A DNA stretch of 64,000 nt, from positions 1 to 64,000 of the forward strand of contig NZ_LDJG01000023.1 of the NCBI RefSeq assembly GCF_001431425.1, read 5' to 3'. The position numbers and the translations under genes were made by a program. The first letter of the stretch is position 1. Each line of letters begins with the position of its first letter. The stretch comes from Stenotrophomonas nitritireducens (GTDB taxonomy: Bacteria > Pseudomonadota > Gammaproteobacteria > Xanthomonadales > Xanthomonadaceae). This document shows, piece by piece, positions 28,524 through 42,314 of the stretch. The notes beneath the pieces are model-generated. The model did no database searches. It saw only the letters and a list, made by a program, of their open reading frames with translations, and had not been told where the DNA came from.

Positions 28524-30011
28524 TCAGTTGCGCTGGTACATCGCGCGCACGTCGCGGCGGAACGCGGCCTGGCTGTCGGCGCGGCTGTAGAACATGTGCC
28601 CGCCCGGATAGCTGCGCACCTGCACGCGCTGCGGATCGCCCATGGCCGGCATCTGGTCCACGGTCAGGATCGAGCCCATGAACGGGCACGACAGGTCGTT
28701 CCAGCCGTGCACGACCAGCACCTGCAGGCGCGGGTCGATGGCCACCGCCTGGCGCAGCTGGGTGACGGCGCCGGCGCGCAGGTCGCCGTTGCGGTCCCAC
28801 AGCCGGTTCACTTCATAGCTCAGCGCGTTGTAGCGGGCGTCGACCTTCCAGCCGACCACGCGGGTGGCGAAGTCCACCATCGCGGTGGTGGTCGGGGCGA
28901 TGATGCTGTCCAGCAGCGGATCGTTGGCGCGCTGCTCCGGATCGGTGGGGAACGGGTCGAAGGCGGTGACGTTGGAGTCGTAGCGGCTGCCCAGCGTGCC
29001 CTTGTCGCGGAATACTTCGCGCAGGTAGGCCTGGGTTTCCAGGCGGCCGCCGGCGCGGCGCACGAACACCGGGTCCAGGCCGGTCAGTTCGACGACGCGG
29101 CGGATCATCGCCTCGGTGGCCTGCGGGTCGGAGCGGCCCTTCATCAACGCGGTGGCGTAATCACCGCGGGTGTATTCGACGACTTCGCGCATCGCCTCGT
29201 CGGTCAGCCGGCCCTGGCGCTCCAGGTGCGCGGCGGCGATCGAGGGCAGGGTCTGGATCCAGGCCATCGGCGAGACGTCGCTGTTGTCCTCCAGCGTCGG
29301 GCTCAGGTAGGGCGAGACCAGCACCAGCCCGTTCATCGCCACGCCCAGCCGGGTCTGCAGGTAGTGGGTGATGCGGGGGCCGCGGTAGCCGCCGTAGCTC
29401 TCGCCGGTGAGGTATTTGCGCGAGGTCATGCGCTGGTTCTTCAGCAGCCAGTCGTAGACCGTGCGCGACAGGTATTCGACGTCGGCGGTGGGGGTGAAGA
29501 ACTGCTTCTTCGCTTCCTCGTCGGGAATGCGCGAGCGGCTGAAGCCGGTGCCGACCGGGTCGATGAACACCAGGTCGGTGAAGTCCAGCCAGGTGCCGGG
29601 GTTGTCGCGCAGGGTGGCCGGGGCCGAGGCGCTGTCGCCCTCGCTGCCGAAGGTGACCACCTTCGGGCCGATCGCGCCGAGGTTCAGGTAGACCGAGGAA
29701 GCGCCGGGGCCGCCGTTGAGGGCGAAGGTGACCGGGCGGTCCTTGCCGGGCATCGTGTAGGCGGTGAACACCACGTCGCCGATGATCTTGCCCTGTGCAT
29801 CGCGCACTGGCAGCGAACCGACGGTGGCGGTGTAGTCGAGGGTGCGGCCTTCCAGGCGCATGCTCTGGCGGGTGGAGGCATCGGCCGGAAGCGGGGCGGG
29901 GGCGGCCGCGGCGGCCTTGTCCTCGCCAGCGGCATCGGCGGGCTTGGCCGGCGCGGGGGCGGCGAACAGCAGGCCGGCGCCGAGCGCGGCCACGTACAGC
30001 AGGTGTTTCAT
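28524..30011 (-). CDS. Exported S10 family serine carboxypeptidase-like peptidase
   Basis: The 495-residue protein starts with a signal peptide (MKHLLYVAALGAGLLFAAPA) and a low-complexity Ala/Pro linker, then an S10 alpha/beta-hydrolase. The oxyanion region FALNGGPGASSVYLN, the nucleophile Ser205 in LTGESYGGYRG, an acid in VVHGWNDLSCPF and the His in GGHMFY are all present, so it should be active. It probably trims C-terminal residues from peptides in the periplasm or outside the cell. The ATG at 30011 is preferred because it gives a clean signal peptide; a GTG at 30023 is possible. It is followed on the plus side by the pit terminator region. Confidence 0.92.
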   Translation of the reverse strand: MKHLLYVAALGAGLLFAAPAPAKPADAAGEDKAAAAAPAPLPADASTRQSMRLEGRTLDYTATVGSLPVRDAQGKIIGDVVFTAYTMPGKDRPVTFALNGGPGASSVYLNLGAIGPKVVTFGSEGDSASAPATLRDNPGTWLDFTDLVFIDPVGTGFSRSRIPDEEAKKQFFTPTADVEYLSRTVYDWLLKNQRMTSRKYLTGESYGGYRGPRITHYLQTRLGVAMNGLVLVSPYLSPTLEDNSDVSPMAWIQTLPSIAAAHLERQGRLTDEAMREVVEYTRGDYATALMKGRSDPQATEAMIRRVVELTGLDPVFVRRAGGRLETQAYLREVFRDKGTLGSRYDSNVTAFDPFPTDPEQRANDPLLDSIIAPTTTAMVDFATRVVGWKVDARYNALSYEVNRLWDRNGDLRAGAVTQLRQAVAIDPRLQVLVVHGWNDLSCPFMGSILTVDQMPAMGDPQRVQVRSYPGGHMFYSRADSQAAFRRDVRAMYQRN

Positions 30012-30133
30012 GCGGATGACCACAGGATCAGGGAATTCCTGATCCTATGCCTGCAAGGAGAGCGGCAAATGTGCTCAAAGCCATGGAGAACCTGCCTGCA
30101 GGCGCACAGCATGATGCGCTTCTGCGAGCAGGG

Positions 30134-30610
30134 AGCCAGATCGTCCCTGCGCTCCGGCAGCGCCAGGGCGGCCCGTCCATCGCCGGAGTGCCTGTGCCGT
30201 CGCCACGGCAGGCGGCAATGAATCGCCGGGATCAGACTTCCAGTGAAGCCAGGTCGCCTTGCTCTCCAACCGCGCCAGGCCGGCCTGTCCGTTGCCGGAG
30301 TGCCCGTGCCGTCGCCACGGCAGGTGGCAATGAATCGCCGGGATCAGACTTCCAGCGAAGCCAGGTCGCCCTTGCTCTCCAGCCGCGCCAGGCCGGCCTG
30401 TCCGTTGCCGGAGTGCCTGTGCCGTCGCCACGGCAGGTGGCAATGAATCGCCGGGATCAGACTTCCAGCGAAGCCGGGCCGCCCTTGCTCTCCAACCGCG
30501 CCAGGCCGGCCTGTCCGTTGCCGGAGTGCCTGTGCCGTCGCCACGGCAGGTGGCACTGAATAGCCGGGATCAGACTTCCAGTGAAGCCAGGTCGCCCTTG
30601 CTCTCCAACC
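30134..30610. repeat. 113-bp tandem repeat containing the parE 3' end
   Basis: The stretch between the S10 gene and parE holds no gene but a tandem repeat of about 4.2 units. The marker GCCGGGATCAGACTTCCAG starts at 30225, 30337, 30450 and 30563 (period 112, 113, 113), and a more diverged copy precedes the first. The last unit contains the stop and final codons of parE (minus strand). Each unit also contains the perfect hairpin TGCCGT-CGCC-ACGGCA with weaker outer pairing TTGCC/GGCAA. The unit length is not a multiple of three, so it is not a coding repeat. Nothing is seen in 30012-30133. Confidence 0.88.
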
Positions 30611-32459
30611 AGCCTTTCCGATCGCCAGCCCGCTTCTTCGCCAGCAGCATGTCCATCAGCGAGCGGGTCTGCTCGTCGTCGTCCACGGTCAACTGCACCA
30701 GCCGGCGCGTATCGGGGTGGATGGTGGATTCGCGCAGCTGCGCCGGGTTCATTTCGCCCAGGCCCTTGAAGCGGGTGACGCTGAGCTGGCCGCGGATCTT
30801 CTCGCGCTCGATCTTCTCCAGCAGCGAGCGCTTTTCTTCCTCGTCCAGTGCATAGAACACCTGCTTGCCCACGTCCACGCGGAACAGCGGCGGCATCGCC
30901 ACGAACACGTGGCCGGCGGCGACCAGCGCGGGGAAGTGCTTGAGGAACAGCGCGGCGAGCAGGGTGGCGATATGCAGGCCATCCGAGTCGGCGTCGGCCA
31001 GGATCACCACCTTGCCGTAGCGCAGGCCGGAAAGATCGTCCTTGCCCGGGTCGCAGCCGATGGCGATGGCCAGGTTGTGCACTTCCTCCGAGGCCAGCAC
31101 GCTGCCCGACGCCACTTCCCAGGTGTTGAGGATCTTGCCGCGCAGCGGCAGGATCGCCTGGAAATCCTTGTCGCGGGCCTGCTTGGCGCTGCCGCCGGCC
31201 GAGTCGCCTTCCACCAGGAACAGCTCGGTGCGCGACAGGTCCTGGCTGATGCAGTCGGCCAGCTTGCCGGGCAGGGCCGGGCCCTGGGTGACTTTCTTGC
31301 GGACGACCAGCTTCTCGGTCTTCAGGCGCGCGCTGGCGCGCTCGATGGCGATCTGGGCGATCTTCTCGCCGACCTCCACGTTCTGGTTCAACAGCAGGCT
31401 GAAGGCGTCGTGCGAGGCGCTTTCGACGAAGCCGGCGGCCTGGCGCGAGGACAGGCGCTCCTTGGTCTGGCCGCTGAACTGCGGGTCGGTCATCTTCAGC
31501 GACAGCACGAACGACACGCGGTCCCACACGTCTTCCGGCGCCAGCTTGACGCCGCGCGGCAGCAGGTTGCGGAAGTCGCAGAACTCGCGCAGCGCCTCGG
31601 TCAGGCCGGTACGCAGGCCATTGGCATGGGTGCCGTGCTGGGCGGTCGGGATCAGGTTGACGTAGCTTTCCTGCACCAGCTCGCCTTCCGGCAGCCAGGC
31701 AACGGCCCAGTCGACGATTTCGGTTTCCTTCTTCAGGCTGCCGGTGAACAGGTCGGCGGGCAGCATTTCGCGCTCGCCCAGTTCGGCCTTCAGGTAGTCG
31801 CGCAGGCCGTCCTCGTAATACCAGGTGTCGACTTCGCCGGTGGCCTCGTCGGTCAGCCTGACGGTCAGGCCCGGGCACAGCACGGCCTTGGCGCGCAGCA
31901 GGTGGCGCAGCGCGCGCACGTTGAACTTCGGCGTGTCGAAATACTTCGGATCCGGCCAGAAGCGCAGGCGGGTACCGGTGTTCTTGCGGCCGACCGTGCC
32001 GACCACCTCCAGCGGGCTGGCGCGGTCGCCGTCGCGGAAGCTGATGCGGTGTTCGCTGCCCTCGCGCTTGATGTGGATCTCCACCAGCGTGGACAGCGCA
32101 TTGACCACCGACACGCCCACGCCGTGCAGGCCGCCGGAGAAGGTGTAGTTGCGGTTGCTGAACTTGCCGCCCGCGTGCAGGCGGGTCAGGATCAGTTCTA
32201 CGCCGGGGATCTTCTCCTCCGGGTGGATGTCCACGGGCATGCCGCGGCCGTCGTCGCTGACCTCGCAGCTGCCGTCCTTGAACAGCACGACGTCGACGGT
32301 TCTCGCGTGCCCGGCCAATGCCTCGTCCACCGAGTTGTCGATGACTTCCTGCGCCAGATGATTCGGGCGCGCGGTGTCGGTGTACATGCCGGGGCGGCGT
32401 TTGACCGGGTCCAGGCCGGAGAGGACTTCGATGTCGGCGGCGTTGTAACGGGCGTTCAT
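30570..32459 (-). CDS. parE: DNA topoisomerase IV subunit B
   Basis: ParE is the ATPase subunit of topoisomerase IV, which decatenates daughter chromosomes with ParC. The 629-residue protein has the GHKL ATPase domain (IDNSVDEALAGHA, DDGRGMPVDIHPE, FSGGLHGVGVSVVNALS), the transducer domain with QTKERL, and the TOPRIM domain (VEGDSAGGSAKQARD, ILADADSDGLH) ending with GLGEMNPAQL. Its length is that of ParE rather than of the longer GyrB. The start MNARYNAADIEVL at 32459 is conserved. The last dozen codons lie in the first unit of a 113-bp tandem repeat that extends downstream. Confidence 0.96.
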   Translation of the reverse strand: MNARYNAADIEVLSGLDPVKRRPGMYTDTARPNHLAQEVIDNSVDEALAGHARTVDVVLFKDGSCEVSDDGRGMPVDIHPEEKIPGVELILTRLHAGGKFSNRNYTFSGGLHGVGVSVVNALSTLVEIHIKREGSEHRISFRDGDRASPLEVVGTVGRKNTGTRLRFWPDPKYFDTPKFNVRALRHLLRAKAVLCPGLTVRLTDEATGEVDTWYYEDGLRDYLKAELGEREMLPADLFTGSLKKETEIVDWAVAWLPEGELVQESYVNLIPTAQHGTHANGLRTGLTEALREFCDFRNLLPRGVKLAPEDVWDRVSFVLSLKMTDPQFSGQTKERLSSRQAAGFVESASHDAFSLLLNQNVEVGEKIAQIAIERASARLKTEKLVVRKKVTQGPALPGKLADCISQDLSRTELFLVEGDSAGGSAKQARDKDFQAILPLRGKILNTWEVASGSVLASEEVHNLAIAIGCDPGKDDLSGLRYGKVVILADADSDGLHIATLLAALFLKHFPALVAAGHVFVAMPPLFRVDVGKQVFYALDEEEKRSLLEKIEREKIRGQLSVTRFKGLGEMNPAQLRESTIHPDTRRLVQLTVDDDEQTRSLMDMLLAKKRAGDRKGWLESKGDLASLEV

Positions 32460-32621
32460 GTATCTCGATAAGGCGCTGATGCGACGGGCAAGTTTGCGGT
32501 CTGCCGGCGGAATTTGCACGCCGGTGTTCAGTGCGGGGAGAGGCGGGTGGAGGTATCCTGTGCGGGCTGGACAAGTACGCAACCGGCCCCTGTGGGTCGG
32601 TGGAAACTCCGGAGGATGAGA

Positions 32622-32873
32622 ATGAAATCGTCGAAATTGCTGGTTCTGGCCGTGGCTGCCGCCGCCGTCGTGGCGGTGCCGCTGGTGATGGCGCAGAGCG
32701 CCGACAAGGGCAAGACGGGCGAGACCGCCCAGGACGCCGCCGTGGACAAGGCGCAGAACGAGGCCGAGCAGAAGGCCAAGCGCCGCGCCGCCGCCGCCGC
32801 CCAGGAAAAGGCGAAGGGCGAGCAGTCCGCCCCGCGCGAAGAGGAAGAAGAGGAAGCGCGCAAGCGTCGCTGA
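32622..32873 (+). CDS. Small exported charged protein, hypothetical
   Basis: The 83-residue protein has a signal peptide (MKSSKLLVLAVAAAAVVAVP, cleavage probably after VMA) and a short mature part made almost only of Ala, Lys, Glu, Gln and Arg (for example NEAEQKAKRRAAAAAQEKAKG and EEEEEEARKRR), predicted helical. I do not recognise the family. The start at 32622 has GGAGG six bases upstream; an ATG at 32616 touches that site and is less likely. It diverges from parE and ends at an intrinsic terminator, so it is a one-gene unit. Confidence 0.65.
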   Translation: MKSSKLLVLAVAAAAVVAVPLVMAQSADKGKTGETAQDAAVDKAQNEAEQKAKRRAAAAAQEKAKGEQSAPREEEEEEARKRR

Positions 32874-32894
32874 CGCGCGTTTCCGCTGGACAGG

Positions 32895-32926
32895 GACGCC
32901 CCGGCCCAGGCCGGGGCGTCTTTTTT
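32895..32926 (+). terminator. Intrinsic terminator
   Basis: A GC-rich stem GACGCCCCGG... (32895-32906 with 32909-32920) followed by seven T residues ends the small-protein transcript upstream of pyrG. Confidence 0.8.
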
Positions 32927-33061
32927 GTTGCGTCACCGTGGCGGCCGGGCTGCAGGCCGTGGCCGCCGTGCCGCGGGGCGGGATTTTTCGAGGTCGCCGC
33001 ATGCCGCGCTTGGGTGTTCGCGCGACAACCTTTAAACTAGGGCTTTCCGGGAGGCAAGTGA

Positions 33062-34983
<1,922 letters not shown>

Positions 34984-35080
34984 ACAGGAACGAGGAGCGA
35001 ACCGGAGCCACCGCTGCTTCACTCGTTCCCCGCTTCTTTCCACTCGTTTCTTGTCCTTGGCCCATTAACCGGGAAACAGT

Positions 35081-37733
<2,653 letters not shown>

Positions 37734-37738
37734 CGCCG

Positions 37739-38089
37739 ATGCGCGACTGGCGCTGGCTGCTGCTGGTGCTCGCGGTACTGCTGGCATTGCTGCAGTACCG
37801 CTTCTGGTTCGGCCCGGGCAATTCGGGTGAGGTGATGATGCTCGAGGCACAGGTCGCCAACCAGAAGCGCGACAACGAAGGCCTGCAGCAGCGCAACGAC
37901 GCGCTCGCCGCCGAGGTGAAGGATCTCAAGGAAGGCGAGGCCGCCATCGAGGAGCGCGCGCGCAGCGAACTGGGCATGATCAAGCCGGGCGAGAAGTTCT
38001 ACCGCGTGGTCGAGGACGCGCCCGTCACGCGGCCGGCCGCGGCGCAGGCGCGCGCGCATGACGCCACGACGCAGGAGGTCGTGCCATGA
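37739..38089 (+). CDS. ftsB: Cell division protein FtsB
   Basis: FtsB is a bitopic divisome protein that forms a complex with FtsL and FtsQ. The 116-residue protein has one TM helix ([17 protein letters not shown]) and a periplasmic coiled-coil ([20 protein letters not shown]) ending with the [14 protein letters not shown] motif typical of FtsB. It sits in the conserved eno-ftsB-ispD order and overlaps ispD by four bases. Confidence 0.95.
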   Translation: MRDWRWLLLVLAVLLALLQYRFWFGPGNSGEVMMLEAQVANQKRDNEGLQQRNDALAAEVKDLKEGEAAIEERARSELGMIKPGEKFYRVVEDAPVTRPAAAQARAHDATTQEVVP

Positions 38090-38784
38090 CCACGCAGGTC
38101 TGGGCCGTGGTGCCCGCCGCCGGCCGCGGCACCCGCTTCGGCGGGCCGGTGCCCAAGCAGTACCTGCTGGCCGCCGGCGAACCGCTGCTGGCGCATGCGC
38201 TGGCGGCGCTGCTGTCGCATCCGGGCGTGGCCGGGGTGATGGTGGCCATCGCCGAGGACGATGCCGACTGGCCGGGCTGGAGCGATTTCGCCGGCAAACC
38301 GGTGCTGACCTGCACCGGCGGCGATACCCGCGCCGCCTCGGTGCTGGCCGGGTTGCAGGCCCTGCCGGAGAGCGTTCGCGCCGACGATTTCGTGCTGGTG
38401 CACGACGCGGCGCGCCCGAACCTGCCGGCGGGCGACCTGGGCCGGCTGCTGGAAGTGGGGCGCGCCGATCCGGTCGGCGCGATCCTCGCCGCACCAGTGC
38501 GCGACACGCTCAAGCGCGCTGGCGACGACGGCGGCATCGACCGCACCGAGCCGCGCGAGCGGCTGTGGCGTGCGCTGACGCCGCAGCTGTTCCGCCGCCA
38601 CCAGTTGACCCGGGCCCTGGCCGACGCGACCGGCGCCGGCGTGGAGGTGACCGACGAGGCCATGGCCATGGAGCGCCAGGGCGCGCGGCCGCTGCTGGTC
38701 GAGGGCGACGAGTGCAACTTCAAGGTCACCACGCCGGCCGACCTGGCCCGATTCGAATTCGAGCTGTCGCGACGCGGCGGCTGA
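38086..38784 (+). CDS. ispD: 2-C-methyl-D-erythritol 4-phosphate cytidylyltransferase
   Basis: IspD makes CDP-methylerythritol in the MEP isoprenoid pathway. The 232-residue protein has the nucleotide-binding motif [19 protein letters not shown], the HDAARPNLP segment and the TDEAMAMER and [13 protein letters not shown] regions. The start overlaps ftsB (ATGA). ispF follows after 50 bases. Confidence 0.97.
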   Translation: MTTQVWAVVPAAGRGTRFGGPVPKQYLLAAGEPLLAHALAALLSHPGVAGVMVAIAEDDADWPGWSDFAGKPVLTCTGGDTRAASVLAGLQALPESVRADDFVLVHDAARPNLPAGDLGRLLEVGRADPVGAILAAPVRDTLKRAGDDGGIDRTEPRERLWRALTPQLFRRHQLTRALADATGAGVEVTDEAMAMERQGARPLLVEGDECNFKVTTPADLARFEFELSRRGG

Positions 38785-38834
38785 TCTCCCTGCCGGCGCC
38801 CGTCGCCGGCATTGCAACGATGTACGGTACCGCC

Positions 38835-39335
38835 ATGAATCCTTCCGCTCCGTTTCCTCCCCTCCGCATCGGACAGGGCTACGACGTCCATGCCTTCGGC
38901 GAAGGCGACCACGTCATGCTCGGCGGCGTGCGCGTGCCGCACCGTTGCGGCGTGCTTGCGCACAGCGATGGCGACGTGATCCTGCACGCCCTGTGCGACG
39001 CCATGCTCGGCGCGCTGGCGCTGGGCGACATCGGCCAGCATTTCCCGCCCAGCGACGACCGCTGGAAGGGCGCGGACAGCAGCGATTTCGTGCGCCATTG
39101 CAACGGCCTGCTGCGCGAGCGTGGCTGGCAGGTGGGCAATGCCGACATCACCGTGATCTGCGAGCGGCCCAAGGTCGGCCCGCATGCGCTGGCCATGCGC
39201 GAAACGGTGGCGCAACTGCTGGGCATCGCCCTGGACCGGGTCAGCGTCAAGGCCACCACCAGCGAGAAACTGGGCTTCACCGGCCGCGAGGAAGGCATCG
39301 CCGCGCAGGCGGTGGTGCTGCTGGTTCCGGCATAG
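38835..39335 (+). CDS. ispF: 2-C-methyl-D-erythritol 2,4-cyclodiphosphate synthase
   Basis: IspF cyclises CDP-ME 2-phosphate, two steps after IspD. The 166-residue protein has the zinc ligands in [11 protein letters not shown] and [17 protein letters not shown], the [17 protein letters not shown] loop and [22 protein letters not shown] at 38835 is chosen; an in-frame ATG at 38820 would add five residues. It is followed by a REP-like pair and then truD. Confidence 0.97.
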   Translation: MNPSAPFPPLRIGQGYDVHAFGEGDHVMLGGVRVPHRCGVLAHSDGDVILHALCDAMLGALALGDIGQHFPPSDDRWKGADSSDFVRHCNGLLRERGWQVGNADITVICERPKVGPHALAMRETVAQLLGIALDRVSVKATTSEKLGFTGREEGIAAQAVVLLVPA

Positions 39336-39360
39336 CCGCCGCGGATCGCCCCGCATTTCC

Positions 39361-39469
39361 GCAGGAGCGGCTTCAGCCGCGAAAAGGCCGCCGGCCCAAC
39401 CCCGCGCCTGGCCTGGGCAAAGGCGGGAGAAGGCATGAAAGCCCCCTTCGCGGCTGAAGCCGTTCCTAC
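39361..39469. repeat. Inverted REP-like pair
   Basis: GCAGGAGCGGCTTCAGCCGC (39361 on) and its inverted partner GCGGCTGAAGCCGTTCCTAC (ending 39469) flank 60 bases. The element type (GTAGGAGCGGCTTCAGCCGCGA) is common in Xanthomonadales and Pseudomonas and differs from the GTAGAGCGGGGC family at 19-24 kb. It lies between ispF and truD. Confidence 0.75.
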
Positions 39470-39505
39470 GAAAATACCGGCCAGACATCGTTCCACAGGA
39501 CTGAC

Positions 39506-40555
39506 ATGACCGATCTTCCCGCGCTTCCCCTTGCCTACGGTGTACCGGTACTGCGCGCGCTGATGCGCAGCGTGCCGGAGGACTTCCAGGTCGATGAACT
39601 GCCCGCCTTCGAGGCGAGCGGCGAGGGTGAGCACCTGCTGCTGGACATCCGCAAGCGCGGCGCCAACACCGTGGCCGTGGCCAGGCAGCTGGCGCAGTGG
39701 GCCGGCGTGCCGCAGATGGGCGTCAGCTATGCCGGGCAGAAGGACCGGCATGCGGTGACCACGCAGCGCTTCAGCGTGCACCTGCCCAAGCGCGTCGCGC
39801 CGGACCTGGCGCTGCTGGAATCGGACGAAGTCCATGTGCTGGCCTCGACCTGGCACAACCGCAAACTGCAGCGCGGCGCGCTGGCCGGCAACCGCTTCAG
39901 GCTGGTGCTGCGTGAAGTGCGGGGCGAACGCCCTGCCATCGACGAGCGCCTGCAGGCCATCGCCGCGCGGGGCCTGCCCAACTGGTTCGGCGAGCAGCGT
40001 TTCGGCCGCGATGGCGGCAACGTGCCGGCCGCGCTGGCGATGTTCGCCGGCCGCCGGGTGCGCAAGGACCAGCGCTCCATGTTCCTGTCGGCGGCGCGTT
40101 CGGCGCTGTTCAACCGCGTGCTGGCCGCGCGGGTGGAACAGGGCAACTGGGACGGCGCGCTGGAGGGCGAGGTGTGGATGCTCGACGGCAGCCGCTCGGT
40201 GTTCGGCCCCGAGCCGATGAGCGAAGCCCTGGCCGAGCGCCTGGCGCGGTTCGACATCCATCCCAGCGGGCCGTTGTGGGGGGCGGGCGAACTGCGCGCC
40301 ACCGGCGCGGCGCTGGAACTGGAGCAGGCGGCGCTGGCCGACGAGCAGGCATTGGCGCTGCGCGCCGGCCTGGAACAGGCCGGATTGAAGCAGGAGCGGC
40401 GCGCGCTGCGCCTGCGCCCGGCGCTGATGCAGCACGCCTGGCTGCAGGACGACATGCTGGAACTTTCCTTCGCGCTGCCGCCGGGCTGCTATGCCACCGC
40501 GGTGCTGCACGAACTGGGTGAAGTGAGCGAAGCCCCGCACCCGCAGGCGACCTAG
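39506..40555 (+). CDS. truD: tRNA pseudouridine(13) synthase
   Basis: TruD isomerises U13 of tRNA-Glu. The 349-residue protein has the catalytic Asp in [14 protein letters not shown], the [15 protein letters not shown] motif and the C-terminal [20 protein letters not shown] precedes the start. It completes the core-gene block and converges on mltA with 37 bases between the stops; from here rightward the genes are accessory or envelope functions. Confidence 0.97.
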   Translation: MTDLPALPLAYGVPVLRALMRSVPEDFQVDELPAFEASGEGEHLLLDIRKRGANTVAVARQLAQWAGVPQMGVSYAGQKDRHAVTTQRFSVHLPKRVAPDLALLESDEVHVLASTWHNRKLQRGALAGNRFRLVLREVRGERPAIDERLQAIAARGLPNWFGEQRFGRDGGNVPAALAMFAGRRVRKDQRSMFLSAARSALFNRVLAARVEQGNWDGALEGEVWMLDGSRSVFGPEPMSEALAERLARFDIHPSGPLWGAGELRATGAALELEQAALADEQALALRAGLEQAGLKQERRALRLRPALMQHAWLQDDMLELSFALPPGCYATAVLHELGEVSEAPHPQAT

Positions 40556-40592
40556 GGCTGCGCGCTGCCGCGGCGGCGCGGCGTGCCGCGCT

Positions 40593-42314
40593 TCAGTCCT
40601 CCACGCACAGGTCGGGGTCGTCCACCACGCAGTCGCGCAGCGTGGCCGCGCTGCGCAGGCCGCGCGTGGCCGGGCCGGATGCGGCCGCGGCGGCCTGCGC
40701 CTGTGCATGCGGCAGCAGCAGCCACATCTGCGCCCGGTCGTTGGTGGCCAGCGCCAGCTGTCCGGCGCTGTCGCCGAAGCCCCAGAACAGGTCGGCGCGC
40801 ACGCTGCCGCGGATCGCGCCGCCGGTGTCCTGGGCGAACATCAGGCGTTGCAGTGGCCCACCGCGCCTGGCCGGATCGCGGGTGGAGATGAAAACCGGCG
40901 ATCCCAGGGGGATCGAACGCGGATCCACCGCCAGCGAGCGCCCGGCGCTGAGCGGCACGCCGAGGGCGCCGACCGGCCCTTGCGGGCCGTCGCCACCGGT
41001 GTTGCGGAAGAACACATAGCTGGGATCGGGGATGCCGCTGCTGCCGCTGCTTGCGCCGCTGTCGGCGACCGGCCGGGAAGCGGAGGCCGATCCACTGCTG
41101 CCGGCGGGCGCACTCGCCGGCGCGACCAGCGCCAGCGATGCGGGGGGCTGTTTCTGCGGCTGCGCCGGGGCAGGCGCGGCGGGCCTTGCCGGCGCCGCCG
41201 GGGCGTCCCCCATCAAGGCGGCGATCAGTGCCTGCACGTTGGCATTGGCGCTGACCGGGCGTGGCCGTGCCGGCATCGAGGCAGGCGTCGTGGCAGGGGC
41301 AGGCCGTTTGGCGGCGGCAGGCGGTGGCGCCTGCCCGGACAGGCGCGCGATCAGTTGCGCCACCTCGTCGTTGACTACTGCCGGTACCGCCGGGTCCGGC
41401 GCGAGCGCGCCGCTGGCCGCGCCCACGCGCAGGCCGCGGGTCTTGATGGCCTGCAGCACCAGGCCGGCGTCGGCGCTGCGGGTGACGTTGGGCAGGAAGG
41501 GCTGTCCGTTCTGTTCCAGATATGACACCCGGATGAGCGAGCCGTCTTCCAGTTCGATCTTGCCCGAGCCCTGGATCTGCAGTGAGTACAGCCGGCGCGC
41601 GTCGTCCACCCAGGCCAGTACCGGCGCGTCCAGTGCCTGCTGTTCGATCTCCTGCCGGGTCCAGTACGGACGCACGGTGGTGCCATCCAGGCGCACGCGC
41701 AGGCGTTTGTCGCGGATGTTGGGCCGGGCATCGTCCAGCGCCAATGTGTACTGGGCCGCCCCGGACGTACCCGGTTCCGCCGGCAGCAGGCGGTTGCCCT
41801 GCCGCACCAGCCACGCCGACGCGCCTTGCCCGCGCGCGGCGGCGTCGAGCGTCAGCAGGTCGCGCGGCAGGCCATATACCGGGTGGCGGAAGCGGTCGTC
41901 GCGCTGGCGGCGGCCATCGAGCAGAGGCTCGAAATAGCCGGTGATCAGCCCGTCGGGTTGCCGTGCCGGGGACATGATCTGGTAGGCGTAGAAATTGCGC
42001 AGGAAAAACCCGCGCAGGGCCGCGTCGCTGCCATCGAGTGCGTCGAAATCCGCGCAGATGCCGGCCCAGGCCGGCTTGCGCTGCAGGGCCTGGCAGGAGG
42101 CGCGCATGCCGTTGGCGCTCTCGTGCAGCGCGTCGCTGTCCCAGCCGGGCAGCTGCGCGTAGGACACCGGGAGGAAGGCGGCGTTGCGGGTCGCGAAGGC
42201 GGGCCCGAGCGTGTCGGCGGCGGGGACTTCGTCCGCCGATGCCGCGGCCGCAAGCAGGGCCGGCAGCAGGCCGTGCAGCAGCCAATGCCTGCGCTGGCGG
42301 ACGCGGCGGTCCAT
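40593..42314 (-). CDS. mltA: MltA-type lytic transglycosylase with a Pro/Ala-rich insert
   Basis: MltA cleaves peptidoglycan glycan strands to 1,6-anhydro products. The 573-residue protein has a signal peptide (HWLLHGLLPALLAAAASADE) without a lipobox Cys, so unlike E. coli MltA it is probably soluble in the periplasm. The MltA domain (about 90-320; ITGYFEPLLDGRR, YSLQIQGSGKIELEDG) and the 3D domain (about 428-540; DPSYVFFRNTGG, catalytic Asp496 in FAQDTGGAI) are separated by about 100 residues rich in Pro, Ala, Ser and Gln (325-428). This insert explains the length beyond the usual 365-400. ATG at 42314 overlaps the OmpA-family stop (TGATG), so both are co-translated. Confidence 0.9.
   Translation of the reverse strand: MDRRVRQRRHWLLHGLLPALLAAAASADEVPAADTLGPAFATRNAAFLPVSYAQLPGWDSDALHESANGMRASCQALQRKPAWAGICADFDALDGSDAALRGFFLRNFYAYQIMSPARQPDGLITGYFEPLLDGRRQRDDRFRHPVYGLPRDLLTLDAAARGQGASAWLVRQGNRLLPAEPGTSGAAQYTLALDDARPNIRDKRLRVRLDGTTVRPYWTRQEIEQQALDAPVLAWVDDARRLYSLQIQGSGKIELEDGSLIRVSYLEQNGQPFLPNVTRSADAGLVLQAIKTRGLRVGAASGALAPDPAVPAVVNDEVAQLIARLSGQAPPPAAAKRPAPATTPASMPARPRPVSANANVQALIAALMGDAPAAPARPAAPAPAQPQKQPPASLALVAPASAPAGSSGSASASRPVADSGASSGSSGIPDPSYVFFRNTGGDGPQGPVGALGVPLSAGRSLAVDPRSIPLGSPVFISTRDPARRGGPLQRLMFAQDTGGAIRGSVRADLFWGFGDSAGQLALATNDRAQMWLLLPHAQAQAAAAASGPATRGLRSAATLRDCVVDDPDLCVED

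Noticed and set aside
30134..30610. CRISPR or coding tandem repeat
   Set aside because: The 113-bp units are contiguous without unique spacers and not a multiple of three; they derive from the parE 3' end.
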